Below, piece by piece: positions 33,908-43,200 of a stretch of DNA of 64,000 nucleotides. The DNA comes from Lachnospiraceae bacterium UBA6987. Lineage in GTDB: Bacteria; Bacillota; Clostridia; Lachnospirales; Lachnospiraceae. The stretch spans positions 17,270 through 81,269 of the forward strand of contig DJYD01000020.1 in assembly GCA_002449955.1 (NCBI GenBank). Direction: 5' to 3'. Within the stretch, counting starts at the first letter, position 1. Each line of letters begins with the position of its first letter. Position numbers and translations under genes: made by a program. The notes beneath the pieces are model-generated. The model was not told the origin of the DNA and searched no databases. It saw nothing but the letters and a program-made list of their open reading frames with translations.

Positions 33908-34579
33908 TCAGACTTCCTTTCCGCCGGCCTTCCATCCGGCCAGTTTTTCTCTTAACCAGGCTTCAAGCTCGCCCATACCCTCTCCCGTCTTAGCTGAAAC
34001 CGGGAAGATGCGGATCTGCGGATTCAGCTTCCGCGCGCGTTCACAGCAGCGGGAAACATCGAAAGAAAAATACGGCAGCGCATCGGTTTTGGAGATCACG
34101 AGCGCATCGCTCTTTTCAAACATCAGCGGGTATTTGAGCGGCTTATCGTCGCCTTCCGGAACTGAAAGGATCATCATATTGAGACCTGCACCGGTGTCAT
34201 ATTCAGCCGGACAGATGAGGTTCCCCACGTTTTCCAGAAAGATCAGTTCGGATTCGTCATCATCCATCGCCTGCAGCGAGCGAGCCGTCATCCCGGCATC
34301 CATATGGCACATTCCGTCCGTATGCACCTGGATCGCCTTCGCCCCGAGGGCTTCGATTCGTTCCGCGTCCACGGCAGATTCGATATCTGCCTCCATGACA
34401 GCGATTTTCACATCCTTCATATCCCGGATCAGCCGGGAAAGCAGCGTTGTTTTGCCGGAGCCGGGAGAGCTCATCAAATTGATCATCAGCTGGCCTTTCG
34501 CCTTTAACTGCAGGCGCTGAAGCTCGGCATCCCGGTCATTTGACTGCGTGACCGATGCTCCCACTTTAATGATTTTCAT
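33908..34579 (-). CDS. hypB: Hydrogenase nickel incorporation GTPase HypB (second of two)
   Basis: The 223-residue SIMIBI GTPase has the P-loop MSSPGSGKTTLLSRL, the metal site cysteine-histidine in GMCHMDAGMT with a second cysteine in NLICPAEYD, the switch VPEGDDKPLKYP and the base motif SKTDALPYF. It loads nickel with HypA. It lacks the N-terminal cysteine or histidine-rich nickel store of some HypB proteins. The start at 34579 follows AAAGGAGAGCAGCTT; it overlaps the first hypB by 14 bp. Confidence 0.92.
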   Translation of the reverse strand: MKIIKVGASVTQSNDRDAELQRLQLKAKGQLMINLMSSPGSGKTTLLSRLIRDMKDVKIAVMEADIESAVDAERIEALGAKAIQVHTDGMCHMDAGMTARSLQAMDDDESELIFLENVGNLICPAEYDTGAGLNMMILSVPEGDDKPLKYPLMFEKSDALVISKTDALPYFSFDVSRCCERARKLNPQIRIFPVSAKTGEGMGELEAWLREKLAGWKAGGKEV

Positions 34580-35249
34580 AAGCTGCTCTCCTTTCCCGCA
34601 CAACATCCGCAAGATAGGCGGCAAGCGCATCAAAGCCTTCTCCGCTCACCGCACTCACCGGGAAGATGCGGATATCCGGATTCAGTTTACGGGCCCTCAT
34701 AGCTGCTGCCTCAAGGTCAAAATCAAAGATCGGCGCCGTGTCGATTTTATTAACAATCATCACGTCACTGACCGTGAACATGAGCGGATATTTGAGCGGC
34801 TTGTCATCACCCTCCGGTACAGAGAGGATCATCAGACGCAGGTCTGCACCGATCTCAAATTCAGCGGGGCAGACAAGATTACCGATATTTTCCAGGAAGA
34901 TCAGGTCCAGGTCTTCCGTCCCCATGGCTTCAAGGCCCCTTCTTGTCATGTCCGCATCCATATGGCAAAGCCCCGCCGTATGGAGCTGGATCACGCGCAC
35001 GCCGGTCTCAGCAATGGTTTTGGCATCTACGTCCGAATCGACGTCCGCCTCCATGACCGCGATGCGGAATGCATCCTTCAGGCGGCGGATCAGCTGCAGC
35101 AGCGTTGACGTCTTGCCGGCGCCGGGAGAGCCCATGAGATTGACGAGGACTGTGCCCTGCTCTTTCATTTTGTCTCTGTTAAGCTGTGCTGCCGCATCAT
35201 TGTCTGCCAGCACAGCTTCCTTCACTTCAACGACATGTACAGGATCCAT
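34566..35249 (-). CDS. hypB: Hydrogenase nickel incorporation GTPase HypB (first of two)
   Basis: The 227-residue GTPase has the P-loop MGSPGAGKTSTLLQL, the metal site GLCHMDADMT with NLVCPAEFE, VPEGDDKPLKYP and VNKIDTAPIF. It is clearly paralogous to the next gene but differs at most positions outside these motifs, so it is an old duplication. The start at 35249 follows GGAGGCAGTT. The pair may form a heterodimer or serve different nickel enzymes. Confidence 0.92.
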   Translation of the reverse strand: MDPVHVVEVKEAVLADNDAAAQLNRDKMKEQGTVLVNLMGSPGAGKTSTLLQLIRRLKDAFRIAVMEADVDSDVDAKTIAETGVRVIQLHTAGLCHMDADMTRRGLEAMGTEDLDLIFLENIGNLVCPAEFEIGADLRLMILSVPEGDDKPLKYPLMFTVSDVMIVNKIDTAPIFDFDLEAAAMRARKLNPDIRIFPVSAVSGEGFDALAAYLADVVRERRAAYENH

Positions 35250-35314
35250 AACTGCCTCCATAATTTTTAGGCTTGCTCAGCATTATAGCATACTTCCGTA
35301 AAAACATTCGTTGA

Positions 35315-35719
35315 TTATACCAAAACAACACATTTTTCTCCGTAAAATGAAAGCTGTGTATCATGGGTCAGCAGGGACATCTTCTCTGCCTTTGCCTGTG
35401 CAATCAGCATCCTGTCGAATGGGTCGTGATGCGGCGGAGCGTCTTCTTTTCTGTTCAACGTTTCCAGTGCATATACATGCTTATCCTTCATTTCGATGAG
35501 TAAATATCCTGCTTCACGGCAAAAGGCCCCAAGTGCAGCCCCCGTAAATTCAACATTTTCCGGATGATTTGCGTGCTTTACTGCCACTTCCCACAAGGAA
35601 ACCACACTATAATAAATGGTGTTATCTTCATCCAGAATCATCGTTCTGGCTTTTTCCGAAAGCCGCGGGTCATCATTCAGCGCCCAAATCAGAATGTGTG
35701 TATCCAGCAATATATTCAC
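35315..35719 (-). CDS. vapC: PIN-domain toxin, VapC family
   Basis: The 134-residue PIN domain shows the acidic residues of the metal-dependent RNase site: Asp6 in MNILLDTHILIWAL, Glu44 in SLWEVAVKH, and an acidic cluster at HHDPFDRMLIAQA with a later THDTQL. VapC toxins cut specific tRNAs or rRNA. The gene overlaps the antitoxin gene by 4 bp (ATGA). Confidence 0.93.
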   Translation of the reverse strand: MNILLDTHILIWALNDDPRLSEKARTMILDEDNTIYYSVVSLWEVAVKHANHPENVEFTGAALGAFCREAGYLLIEMKDKHVYALETLNRKEDAPPHHDPFDRMLIAQAKAEKMSLLTHDTQLSFYGEKCVVLV

Positions 35720-35955
35720 AGGGTGCCTCCGAACATATCCGTGATTTCGTCATTATATCGATCAAGATTTTCCGGGGATTTTAACTTTCCCTTAGCGGAT
35801 CCTATCCTTTTGGATGCCTGAGCATCATGATATAACACCATTTTCACCACGGGTTTCCCATATCTTGCAATGATGATCTGCTTCTCCTTGCCAGTCTCGA
35901 TCTTCCTGATAAGATTAGAAAGGTTCGTTTTTGCGTCCAAGATGTTCACTTGCAT
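35716..35955 (-). CDS. Antitoxin, Phd/YefM-like
   Basis: The 79-residue protein begins MQVNILDAKTNLSNLIRKIE and has IIIARYGKPVVKMVLY, the DNA-binding fold of Phd/YefM antitoxins, then a variable C-terminus that would cover the toxin. The start at 35955 has AAAGGAGGGACGGAAA upstream. An inverted repeat between promoter and start is a likely self-regulatory site. Confidence 0.9.
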   Translation of the reverse strand: MQVNILDAKTNLSNLIRKIETGKEKQIIIARYGKPVVKMVLYHDAQASKRIGSAKGKLKSPENLDRYNDEITDMFGGTL

Positions 35956-35980
35956 TTTCCGTCCCTCCTTTTGCAAATTC

Positions 35981-36043
35981 TGGTCTTCTTGACCATGTTA
36001 GTCATCCTGATCAGATTATAGCAATAAAAACTGGAGGTTGCAA
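35981..36043 (-). promoter_or_regulatory. Promoter and operator of the toxin-antitoxin pair
   Basis: Minus-strand TTGCAA (36043-36038), 17-bp spacer, TATAAT (36020-36015). Downstream, TGGTC-TTCTT-GACCA (35981-35995) is a perfect inverted repeat between the transcription start and the antitoxin ATG, and TGATCA lies at about 36009-36014. Toxin-antitoxin complexes commonly bind such sites. Confidence 0.7.
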
Positions 36044-36107
36044 TACCTATTTATGAATAGCTTATCAGTCAAAAACAGGCAAAGAACTTCCTACTCATTC
36101 TACTTTT

Positions 36108-36734
36108 TTAAAGAGTATCAAACATCTGCGTCAACTGATAGCTTCGCAAAAATAATTCTGATGTGTCTGCTACTGACTTATTTAGTTTCAAAACAGGATC
36201 CAAGATTTTCTGTTTAAAAGCATCATTGGCAATTAGCTGAACACAATAATCTAAGTTGTTATTCTTAATAATCTGATTTATTTTATTTACCGACTGTTGT
36301 AAATCACCTTCTATTGTCCTTCCAACTTTCGGTGATGCAAAAATAATTTCTGCTCGTTTGATATTAACAAAGCCGTATAAACACATGGCGGTTCTAAGAC
36401 ACTTTTCGCAAATTTTTTTAATTGTCTTTTTCTTTGATCCATAGTTTAATCCGTTTTCGTGAAAAGCCACATCAACCGCATAAACAATGTTATTATTATC
36501 TTGAATGCTAATGCCAATCGCATCACTTTCTGCCTGCTTAATAATCTGCTGTAGAGAAATGGATTGATTTTCAAAGAAACGTTCTTTTCGCGAATCATCC
36601 AATAGCTTTTGTAGCTTCTTATCGGATACAAGTTTCCAGTTTGGAGATGCTTTCCAGTTGTTTTGTACTAACTGGCACTTTTTTTCATGTCTTAACCATG
36701 AATAAATCAGAGATTCCGCCATTTCAATCTTCAT
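36108..36734 (-). CDS. Uncharacterised AT-rich orphan, possible nuclease fold
   Basis: The 208-residue protein begins MKIEMAESLIYSWLRHEKKCQ. I do not recognise a named family. The middle has AESDAIGIS, then IVYAVDVAFHENGLNYG, with an acid after a beta strand, and later AEIIFASPKVG; this faintly recalls a PD-(D/E)XK nuclease core but no clear lysine follows. The start at 36734 has GGGAGGAAATGG upstream; a longer frame to 36779 is weaker. The gene is much more AT-rich than its neighbours and lies between a toxin-antitoxin pair and the TIR operon, which suggests horizontal transfer. The 207 bp upstream (36735-36941) hold no gene that I can see. Confidence 0.6.
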   Translation of the reverse strand: MKIEMAESLIYSWLRHEKKCQLVQNNWKASPNWKLVSDKKLQKLLDDSRKERFFENQSISLQQIIKQAESDAIGISIQDNNNIVYAVDVAFHENGLNYGSKKKTIKKICEKCLRTAMCLYGFVNIKRAEIIFASPKVGRTIEGDLQQSVNKINQIIKNNNLDYCVQLIANDAFKQKILDPVLKLNKSVADTSELFLRSYQLTQMFDTL

Positions 36735-36941
36735 CCATTTCCTCCCAGATTTTTGTGACTTTTCCAACAAAAAAGTCAATTCTTATGATGTATGCGGTGC
36801 TTAAATTTTTTCAAATAAGAAATCAACGATAGAATTCCAAATAGTATTAATCAGGAACTGTTACAGTGATATAATTAGCTGTTAATACTTCGGCGCAGGT
36901 GTCCCAGACCTTTTCTTTACTTATCCTTATAAGATGCTGTA

Positions 36942-39900
36942 CTACTTGTTATTATCGATAACAATTTCAGTTGCTAATGATTCAGTTTCCGATGAATCTG
37001 TTGGTTCTTGATCTCTGGCCAGATCTATCCACAAAGCGGGCCGAACAGCGAAGGTGCCGCTGAGCACATAGTTGCCACTGAAGCCGACGGAGCCGCCGTT
37101 ATTGACGTACACCGCGTTACTACTATTGATGCCGGGCGACCGCAGCCACCACCAGCACGCGCCGTTTGAGCCCTGATATGCCCCTTGTGAGGCCGCATAT
37201 GCTGTCGACCTGCAGACTCTCTGGGAATCCGATTTAAAGTACTGCTCCGCTTCTGTGATGCTCAGAAGGAAAACCTTGTCCTTCGTAGCTTTTCCCGGAT
37301 CAGTACCATAGTTCGGATTTCTGTCTGCCGTGACATTCGTTGTCAGGACATACTGCTGCTCTTCTGTACTGAGAGCATCGTTCAGGAATGATCCGTTCAG
37401 CCACATCCTCAACGAGCAAGTCTCCCAGGTCACAGAATTGTATGAACTGTTATACTGCTTGCAATCCAGTGCGTATTTACTGATCAGCAGTAGCTTTGTT
37501 CCGTCTTTGTCCAACACCTGCCACTCGATCTCTTCTGTTCCGTTATTCGTATTATTGTCCTGCTCGTAGTGTCCGAAAGAAATAATATCGCCCACGGAAA
37601 CAGCATCAGCATCAATATCCGGGCGTTCGAGGGAAGCGCTGTCAGTTCCTTTGCCTTGATTCCCGATTGGATCCACCCATATAGCAGGGCGAACAGCGTA
37701 TCTGCCGCCGTCCACACCGCCATAGCTGTAGACGGAGCCGTCGTAACCGACGTTCGCCGCGCTACCTCTACCATAGTAGCCGGGCGACCGCAGCCACCAC
37801 CAGCACGCGCCGTTTGAATTCTGATATACCCCGTTTGAGGCCGCATACGCTGTCGGGCTGCAGACTCTCTGGGAATCCGATTTAAAGTACTGCTCCGCTT
37901 CTGTGATGCTCAGAAGGAAAACCCTGTCTCTTGTATCATTTCCAGGATCAGCATTATAGTTCGGATTTTTGTCCGCCGTGACTGTCGCTGTCAGAACATA
38001 CTTCTGCTCTTCCGTACTGAAGGCTCTGTTCCGGAATGTACCGTTGAGCCACGACCTCAGCGAGCAGGTCTCCCAGGTCACGGAGCCATATGAACTGTTA
38101 TACTTCAGGCAATCCAGCGTGTATTTGCTGACCAGCAGCAGCTTCGTCCCGTCCTTGTCCAGCACCTGCCACTCGATTGCTTCCTGTCCGTTTTTGTCCT
38201 TATTATCCTGTTCATAGGAGCCAAAAAGAACGGTATCTCCGGCCTTTGCCTGTTTCAGCAATTCAGTCTCAAGCAAAAAGATTTGAGATTCGCTGTCCTT
38301 ATAGCCGCGCACGGAAGAAAAGGCTTCTATCGCATCTCTAATCTTTCCCTCACTCTTTAAGTTAACTGCTGACTTGTATGCAGAAATGCGGGTAATGACC
38401 GGCTGCCCAAATTTAAGTCCGGCAATAATTCCCGCGATAAGCAAGACAAGCCCCCAAAAGACTCTTTTTATTTTCTTTTTCCGTGCGCGGATGCCCTCTT
38501 CACATGCTGCAAGAAGCTCTTCTGAATCCTTATAACTGCCAAGTCTTCTGAAAATCTCCGCCGCGTCTGCCAGATCTTGAATGTCATTTGACGCTGCGAG
38601 CTTTCTTGCCTTCTCATAATCTAGTTCTGTTTCAGCCTCTTTTTCTTCTATCTTTTTTTCGTATAAACGCTTGTTTTCTTCTGCCTGTGCCTGAAGTGCC
38701 GCTGCCCTTCTCAGTTCTTCCTGTGCGACCTTTTTCTCAAGGGCAGCCCGACTTATTCGTGCCTGGGAGCGGCACCAGGCCGCCTGTTCCCTGGCGTTTC
38801 CATATTCTCCCAGCCGGTCAAAACTTCCTGCCGCTTCCAGATATTCCTGTTCGGTTCTCGCGGCGTCCCTTTTATCTATTGCGATTTTATAGGCTGCGAG
38901 CTGCTGTTCATTCTTCCTGCGCTCGCTTATCGCCTGAAGATACCCCTGAAGCTCGGCCTTCAGTTCCTTATCGGCAAAGCGCATAGCGCGCTGGTAATTC
39001 TTGTTCGAGGCAAATGATACCTTCAGTTCGGCCAGCAGTTCCTTTTTCGGCACATGAAGCTCAGCCATAAGTTTGCCCACATAGGCCATGGCATTTTCCG
39101 GCTCCTGATCCAGGATGCGTTCGGTATATTCCTCTGCACTTTCCCACTCTCCGTCTTCAAGAAACAGCAGCATGCGGCGCACCAGAGGTGCTGTAGACAC
39201 AGAATATGTCTGCTGCGTAGTCAGAGCTACGGTCTGTTTAGCGCTTTCCCTGACACGGTCAGTATTAATGATCTTCCTGATGCCTCTGATCAGGTCTTGC
39301 ATGAAACCGAGCTTGCTCATATCAAGAGCCTGCAGGTAAGCGAACTCTTCCGGCAGCTCATATGGATCCATATCCCGGTACGCAGGGATCAGGGTCTTTT
39401 TCTTTCCGGCCTTGATTAGCGCGAGATACCGGCTCCATTCATTCTTCACCCAGACAGCGTTGAAGTATTCCGGCTTGGTGCCGAGCACCACCATAACCTT
39501 CGCGGAATTCAGAGCAGCAAAGATGTACGGCTCATACGCGCTTCCCAGCTTATCCTCCAGTGTAATACGTGAGAAAAAGACTTTATATCCTTCCTGCTTC
39601 AGCTGATAGTATAGTTCATTCGCCAGCACACTATCCCGCGTCCTGCGGCCGCGGTCATCCGTTTCCTTGTAACAGATGAAGATGTCAAACGGCTCTTCCT
39701 GCGAAGAGATCTTAAGGATTCCTTTCTGGATCTCGTCGATCGTCCTCGCTTCCGCTTCATAGACCGGTTTCTGCATCGGATCGGCATAGCGGATCGCAGA
39801 CTTGTAGTTCTCATCGGCGTAGACAGAGGTCATCTGTGTGCGATTGACCGTGGGGATGCGCTTCCTGGTGTCCGGATCTTCAACATACTCTATGCCGTAG

Positions 39901-40154
39901 CGGCACAGCACAAGGGACCAGTAGGCTTCCGCGTCGGTACTGTCTTCGGCAAGGATCTGTTCATAGATCCCGGCAGCCTTGTCGAATTCATTGTTTCTGC
40001 GGAAGTGACTGGCCCTGTCGTAAAGGTTTGCCCGGCGGTCGTCATCCAGCTTTGGGATGGTCTGCTTAGTCCCGCAGTACTCGCAGATGGCAACTGTGGC
40101 ATTCCCTTCGATATTCAGCGGCGCACCGCACATTTTGCATTTAAGGACGGACAT
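36942..40154 (-). CDS. Zinc ribbon-TIR-coiled coil-TM receptor with two DUF6273 domains (copy A)
   Basis: The 1070-residue protein has these parts in order: a zinc ribbon (Cys6, Cys9, Cys24, Cys27), a helical repeat part (about 38-150), a TIR domain (about 155-296, FDIFICYKET; candidate catalytic Glu239 in VWVKNEW), and a TPR-like and Lys/Glu-rich coiled coil. One membrane helix (FWGLVLLIAGIIAGLKFG) and two DUF6273 domains with GACWWWLRSPG and AVRPA(I/L)W motifs follow. The start at 40154 has GGAG six bases upstream. It is the last gene of a five-gene operon, 72 bp after copy B. The DUF6273 domains should lie outside the cell and the TIR inside. It ends soon after the second domain. Each domain contains an 81-bp hypervariable patch. 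Confidence 0.85.
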   Translation of the reverse strand: MSVLKCKMCGAPLNIEGNATVAICEYCGTKQTIPKLDDDRRANLYDRASHFRRNNEFDKAAGIYEQILAEDSTDAEAYWSLVLCRYGIEYVEDPDTRKRIPTVNRTQMTSVYADENYKSAIRYADPMQKPVYEAEARTIDEIQKGILKISSQEEPFDIFICYKETDDRGRRTRDSVLANELYYQLKQEGYKVFFSRITLEDKLGSAYEPYIFAALNSAKVMVVLGTKPEYFNAVWVKNEWSRYLALIKAGKKKTLIPAYRDMDPYELPEEFAYLQALDMSKLGFMQDLIRGIRKIINTDRVRESAKQTVALTTQQTYSVSTAPLVRRMLLFLEDGEWESAEEYTERILDQEPENAMAYVGKLMAELHVPKKELLAELKVSFASNKNYQRAMRFADKELKAELQGYLQAISERRKNEQQLAAYKIAIDKRDAARTEQEYLEAAGSFDRLGEYGNAREQAAWCRSQARISRAALEKKVAQEELRRAAALQAQAEENKRLYEKKIEEKEAETELDYEKARKLAASNDIQDLADAAEIFRRLGSYKDSEELLAACEEGIRARKKKIKRVFWGLVLLIAGIIAGLKFGQPVITRISAYKSAVNLKSEGKIRDAIEAFSSVRGYKDSESQIFLLETELLKQAKAGDTVLFGSYEQDNKDKNGQEAIEWQVLDKDGTKLLLVSKYTLDCLKYNSSYGSVTWETCSLRSWLNGTFRNRAFSTEEQKYVLTATVTADKNPNYNADPGNDTRDRVFLLSITEAEQYFKSDSQRVCSPTAYAASNGVYQNSNGACWWWLRSPGYYGRGSAANVGYDGSVYSYGGVDGGRYAVRPAIWVDPIGNQGKGTDSASLERPDIDADAVSVGDIISFGHYEQDNNTNNGTEEIEWQVLDKDGTKLLLISKYALDCKQYNSSYNSVTWETCSLRMWLNGSFLNDALSTEEQQYVLTTNVTADRNPNYGTDPGKATKDKVFLLSITEAEQYFKSDSQRVCRSTAYAASQGAYQGSNGACWWWLRSPGINSSNAVYVNNGGSVGFSGNYVLSGTFAVRPALWIDLARDQEPTDSSETESLATEIVIDNNK
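37050..37130 (-). other. Hypervariable patch A2 (DGR-like variable region)
   Basis: 27 codons between the conserved LRSPG and AVRPALW blocks of the second DUF6273 domain of copy A. 24 of 27 codons end in C or T. It begins ATC AAT AGT like patch C, then departs from it mainly at codon positions 1 and 2. Confidence 0.65.
37698..37778 (-). other. Hypervariable patch A1 (DGR-like variable region)
   Basis: 27 codons in the first DUF6273 domain of copy A; 22 end in C or T. Tyr, Gly, Asp, Asn and Ser dominate. Its internal alignment is shifted by one codon relative to the other four patches, compensated before AVRPA. Confidence 0.6.
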
Positions 40155-40226
40155 CGTAAACTCCAAGATCATATAAATGCGATAATAAAAATGTGTTGCA
40201 GCAAAAAACCAAATACTTAGATACTA

Positions 40227-43200
40227 TCAACGCTCAATCCGTAATTTTACAACTCCCATAAGAGTGTATGACGGATACTCGATAGAAGATGCGTGAATAA
40301 TACCATCTTGAACGAATAAATTGACCCTAGAAAAGTCTGAATTTTTATACACCTCTGTATATCTGTCTTCACATTCAGCTTCTATGAAGATAATTTCTTC
40401 GTCACCGCAAAGGTTTTCCAGAATATCCACAAGAGCGATTGGCGTCCCATTTTGGGGAATTGAGATACTCACCGTGCCGTTTGCTCTATTCATGGTGTGC
40501 CAAGAATTATCATCTCCTTGTTCCAATAAAATCAATGTAATACTTTCCATTGATTTCTCTACAGAAGATGCTGTTCTTCTTGTCTCATCAATAACCTTTT
40601 CAGTTGCTAAAGATTCAGTTTCCGATGAATCTGTTGGTTCTTGATCTCTGGCCAGATCTATCCACAAAGCAGGCCGAACAGCGCTTAAGGCGTGGCTCAC
40701 AAAGTAGCCATTCTCAGAGACAGAGCCGACGTCATTGACGATCGCCGCACTGCCGCTACCGTAGCCAGGTGACCTCAACCACCAACAACAGTTTCCTTTA
40801 TCAGCCTTGGATGCCCCTTGTGCATAACAGTATCTCGTTCCTTGACATTTCCGTCCGTCGTTTGAGCCAAAATACTTATTGACCTCGTTAATGCTGAGGA
40901 GAAACACCTTATCCTTCGTATCATTTCCCGGATAAGAACCATGACTAGGATTCCTATCTGCCGTAACGCTTGTTCTCAGAATATATTTCTGCTCTTCTTT
41001 AATGAAAGCAGTCTTCAAAAACGTTCCGTTCAGCCAGGTCCTCAGCGAGCATGTCTCCCAAGTCACAGAATTGTATGAACTGTGGTATTGCTGGCAGTCC
41101 AGCGCGTATTTGCTGACCAGCAGCAGCTTTGTTCCGTCTTTGTCCAGTACCTGCCACTCGATCTGTTCTGTCCCATTATTTGTATTATTGTCCTGCTCGT
41201 AGTGTCCGAAAGAAATAATATCGCCCACGGAAACAGCATCGACATCCGGGAGTTCAAGGGAATCGCCGCCGGTTGCTTCGCTCTGTTTGCTATCAGTTTC
41301 TTCCGTTGTCACGGAAGATTTTGGATCCCCGGATGGCAGATTCGATGATTCCTGATTCCCGATTGGATCCACCCACAAAGCGGGCCGAACAGCGCGCTTG
41401 ACGTAGCTCGCACTATAGCCTGGGTAGTAGACGGAGCCGACGGTATTGACGCACGCCGCATAATCCCCATAGTGGCCAGGCGACCGCAAACACCACCAGC
41501 ACGCGCCGTTTGAATTTTGATATACGCCTTGCGAGAGCGCATACGCTGTCGGGCTGCAGACTCTCTGGGAATCCGATTTAAAGTACTGCTCCGCTTCTGT
41601 GATGCTCAGAAGGAAAACCTTGTCTCTCGTATCATTTCCTGGATCAACACCATAGTTCGGATTCTTGTCTGCCGCGACTGTCGATGTCAGGATATACTGC
41701 TGCTCTTCTGTACAGAAAGCATTGTTCAGGAAAGTCCCATTCAGCCACGTTCTTAGTGAGCAAGTCTCCCAGGTTACAGAGCTCCCTGCGTTGTAATATT
41801 TATTGTCCAGTGCATACTTACTGACCAGCAGCAGCTTCGTCCCGTCCTTGTCCAGCACCTGCCACTCGATTGCTTCCTGTCCGTTTTTGTCCTTATTATC
41901 CTGTTCATAGGAGCCGAACAGTACTGTATCTCCAATCTTTGCCTGTTTCAGCAATTCAGCCTCCATCAAATAGATTTGAGATTCGCTGTCCTTATAGCCG
42001 CGCACGGAAGAAAAGGCTTCTATCGCCTCTCTAATCTTTCCCTCACTCTTTAAGTTAACTGCCGACTTGTATGCCGAAATGCGGGTAATGACCAGCTGCC
42101 CAAATTGAAGACCGGCAATAATTCCCGCGATAAGCAAGACAAGCCCCCAAAAGACTCTTTTTCTTTTTCTTTTCTTTTTCCGTGCGCGGATGCCCTCTTC
42201 ACATGCTGCAAGAAGCTCTTCTGAATCCTTATAACTGCCAAGTCTTCTGAAAATCTCCGCCGCGTCGGCCAGATCTTGAATGACATTTGACGCTGCGAGC
42301 TTTTTTGCCTTCTCGTAATCTAGTTCTGTTTCAGCCTCTTTTTCTTCTATCTTTTTTTCGTATAAACGCTTGTTTTCTTCTGCCTGTGCCTGAAGTGCCG
42401 CTGCCCTTCTCAGTTCTTCCTGTGCGACCTTTTTCTCAAGGGCAGCCCGATTTATTCGTGCCTGGGAGCGGCACCAGGCCGCCTGTTCCCTGGCGTTTCC
42501 ATATTCTCCTAGCCGGTCAAAGCTGCCTGCCGCTTCCAGATAATCCTGTTCGGTTCTCGCGGCGTTCCTTTTATCTATTGCGATTTTATAGGCTGCAAGC
42601 TGCTGTTCATTCGTCCTGCGCTCGCTTATCGCCTGAAGATCCCCCTGAAGCTCGGCCTTTAATTCCTTATCGGCAAAGCGCACAGCGCGCTGGTAATTCT
42701 TGTTCGAGGCAAACGAATACTTCAGTTCGGCCAGTTGTTCCTTTTTCGGCACATGAAGTTCAGCCATGAGCTTGCCCACGTAAGCCATGGCATTTTTGGG
42801 GTCTTGATCCAGTATTCTCTCTGTATATTCTTCCGCTTTTTCCCAATCAGCGTCCTCCAAAAAGAGAAACATTCTTTCCACTAATGGAGCAATCTGAAGA
42901 AAAGCAGTTGGCGCTTCCATTGCATTTGTTTGCAGATTCTGATTGCCTATGTAATCCGCACCAATTATCTTCCGTATGCCCCGAATCAGGTCCTGCATGA
43001 AACCGAGCTTGCTCATGTCGAGGGCCTGCAGGTAAGCGAACTCTTCCGGCAGATCATACGGATCCATATCCCTGTAGGCCGGGATGAGCGTTTTCTTCTT
43101 TCCTGCCTTGATCAGTGCCAGGTACCGACTCCATTCATTCTTCACCCAAACTGCATTGAAGTATTCCGGTTTTGTGCCGAGCACCACCATAACCTTCGCG

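Noticed and set aside
33908..35249. Urease accessory GTPase UreG instead of HypB
   Set aside because: The metal site CHMDA/DMT with a downstream NL(I/V)CPAE motif and the neighbouring HypA fit HypB; no urease genes are present.
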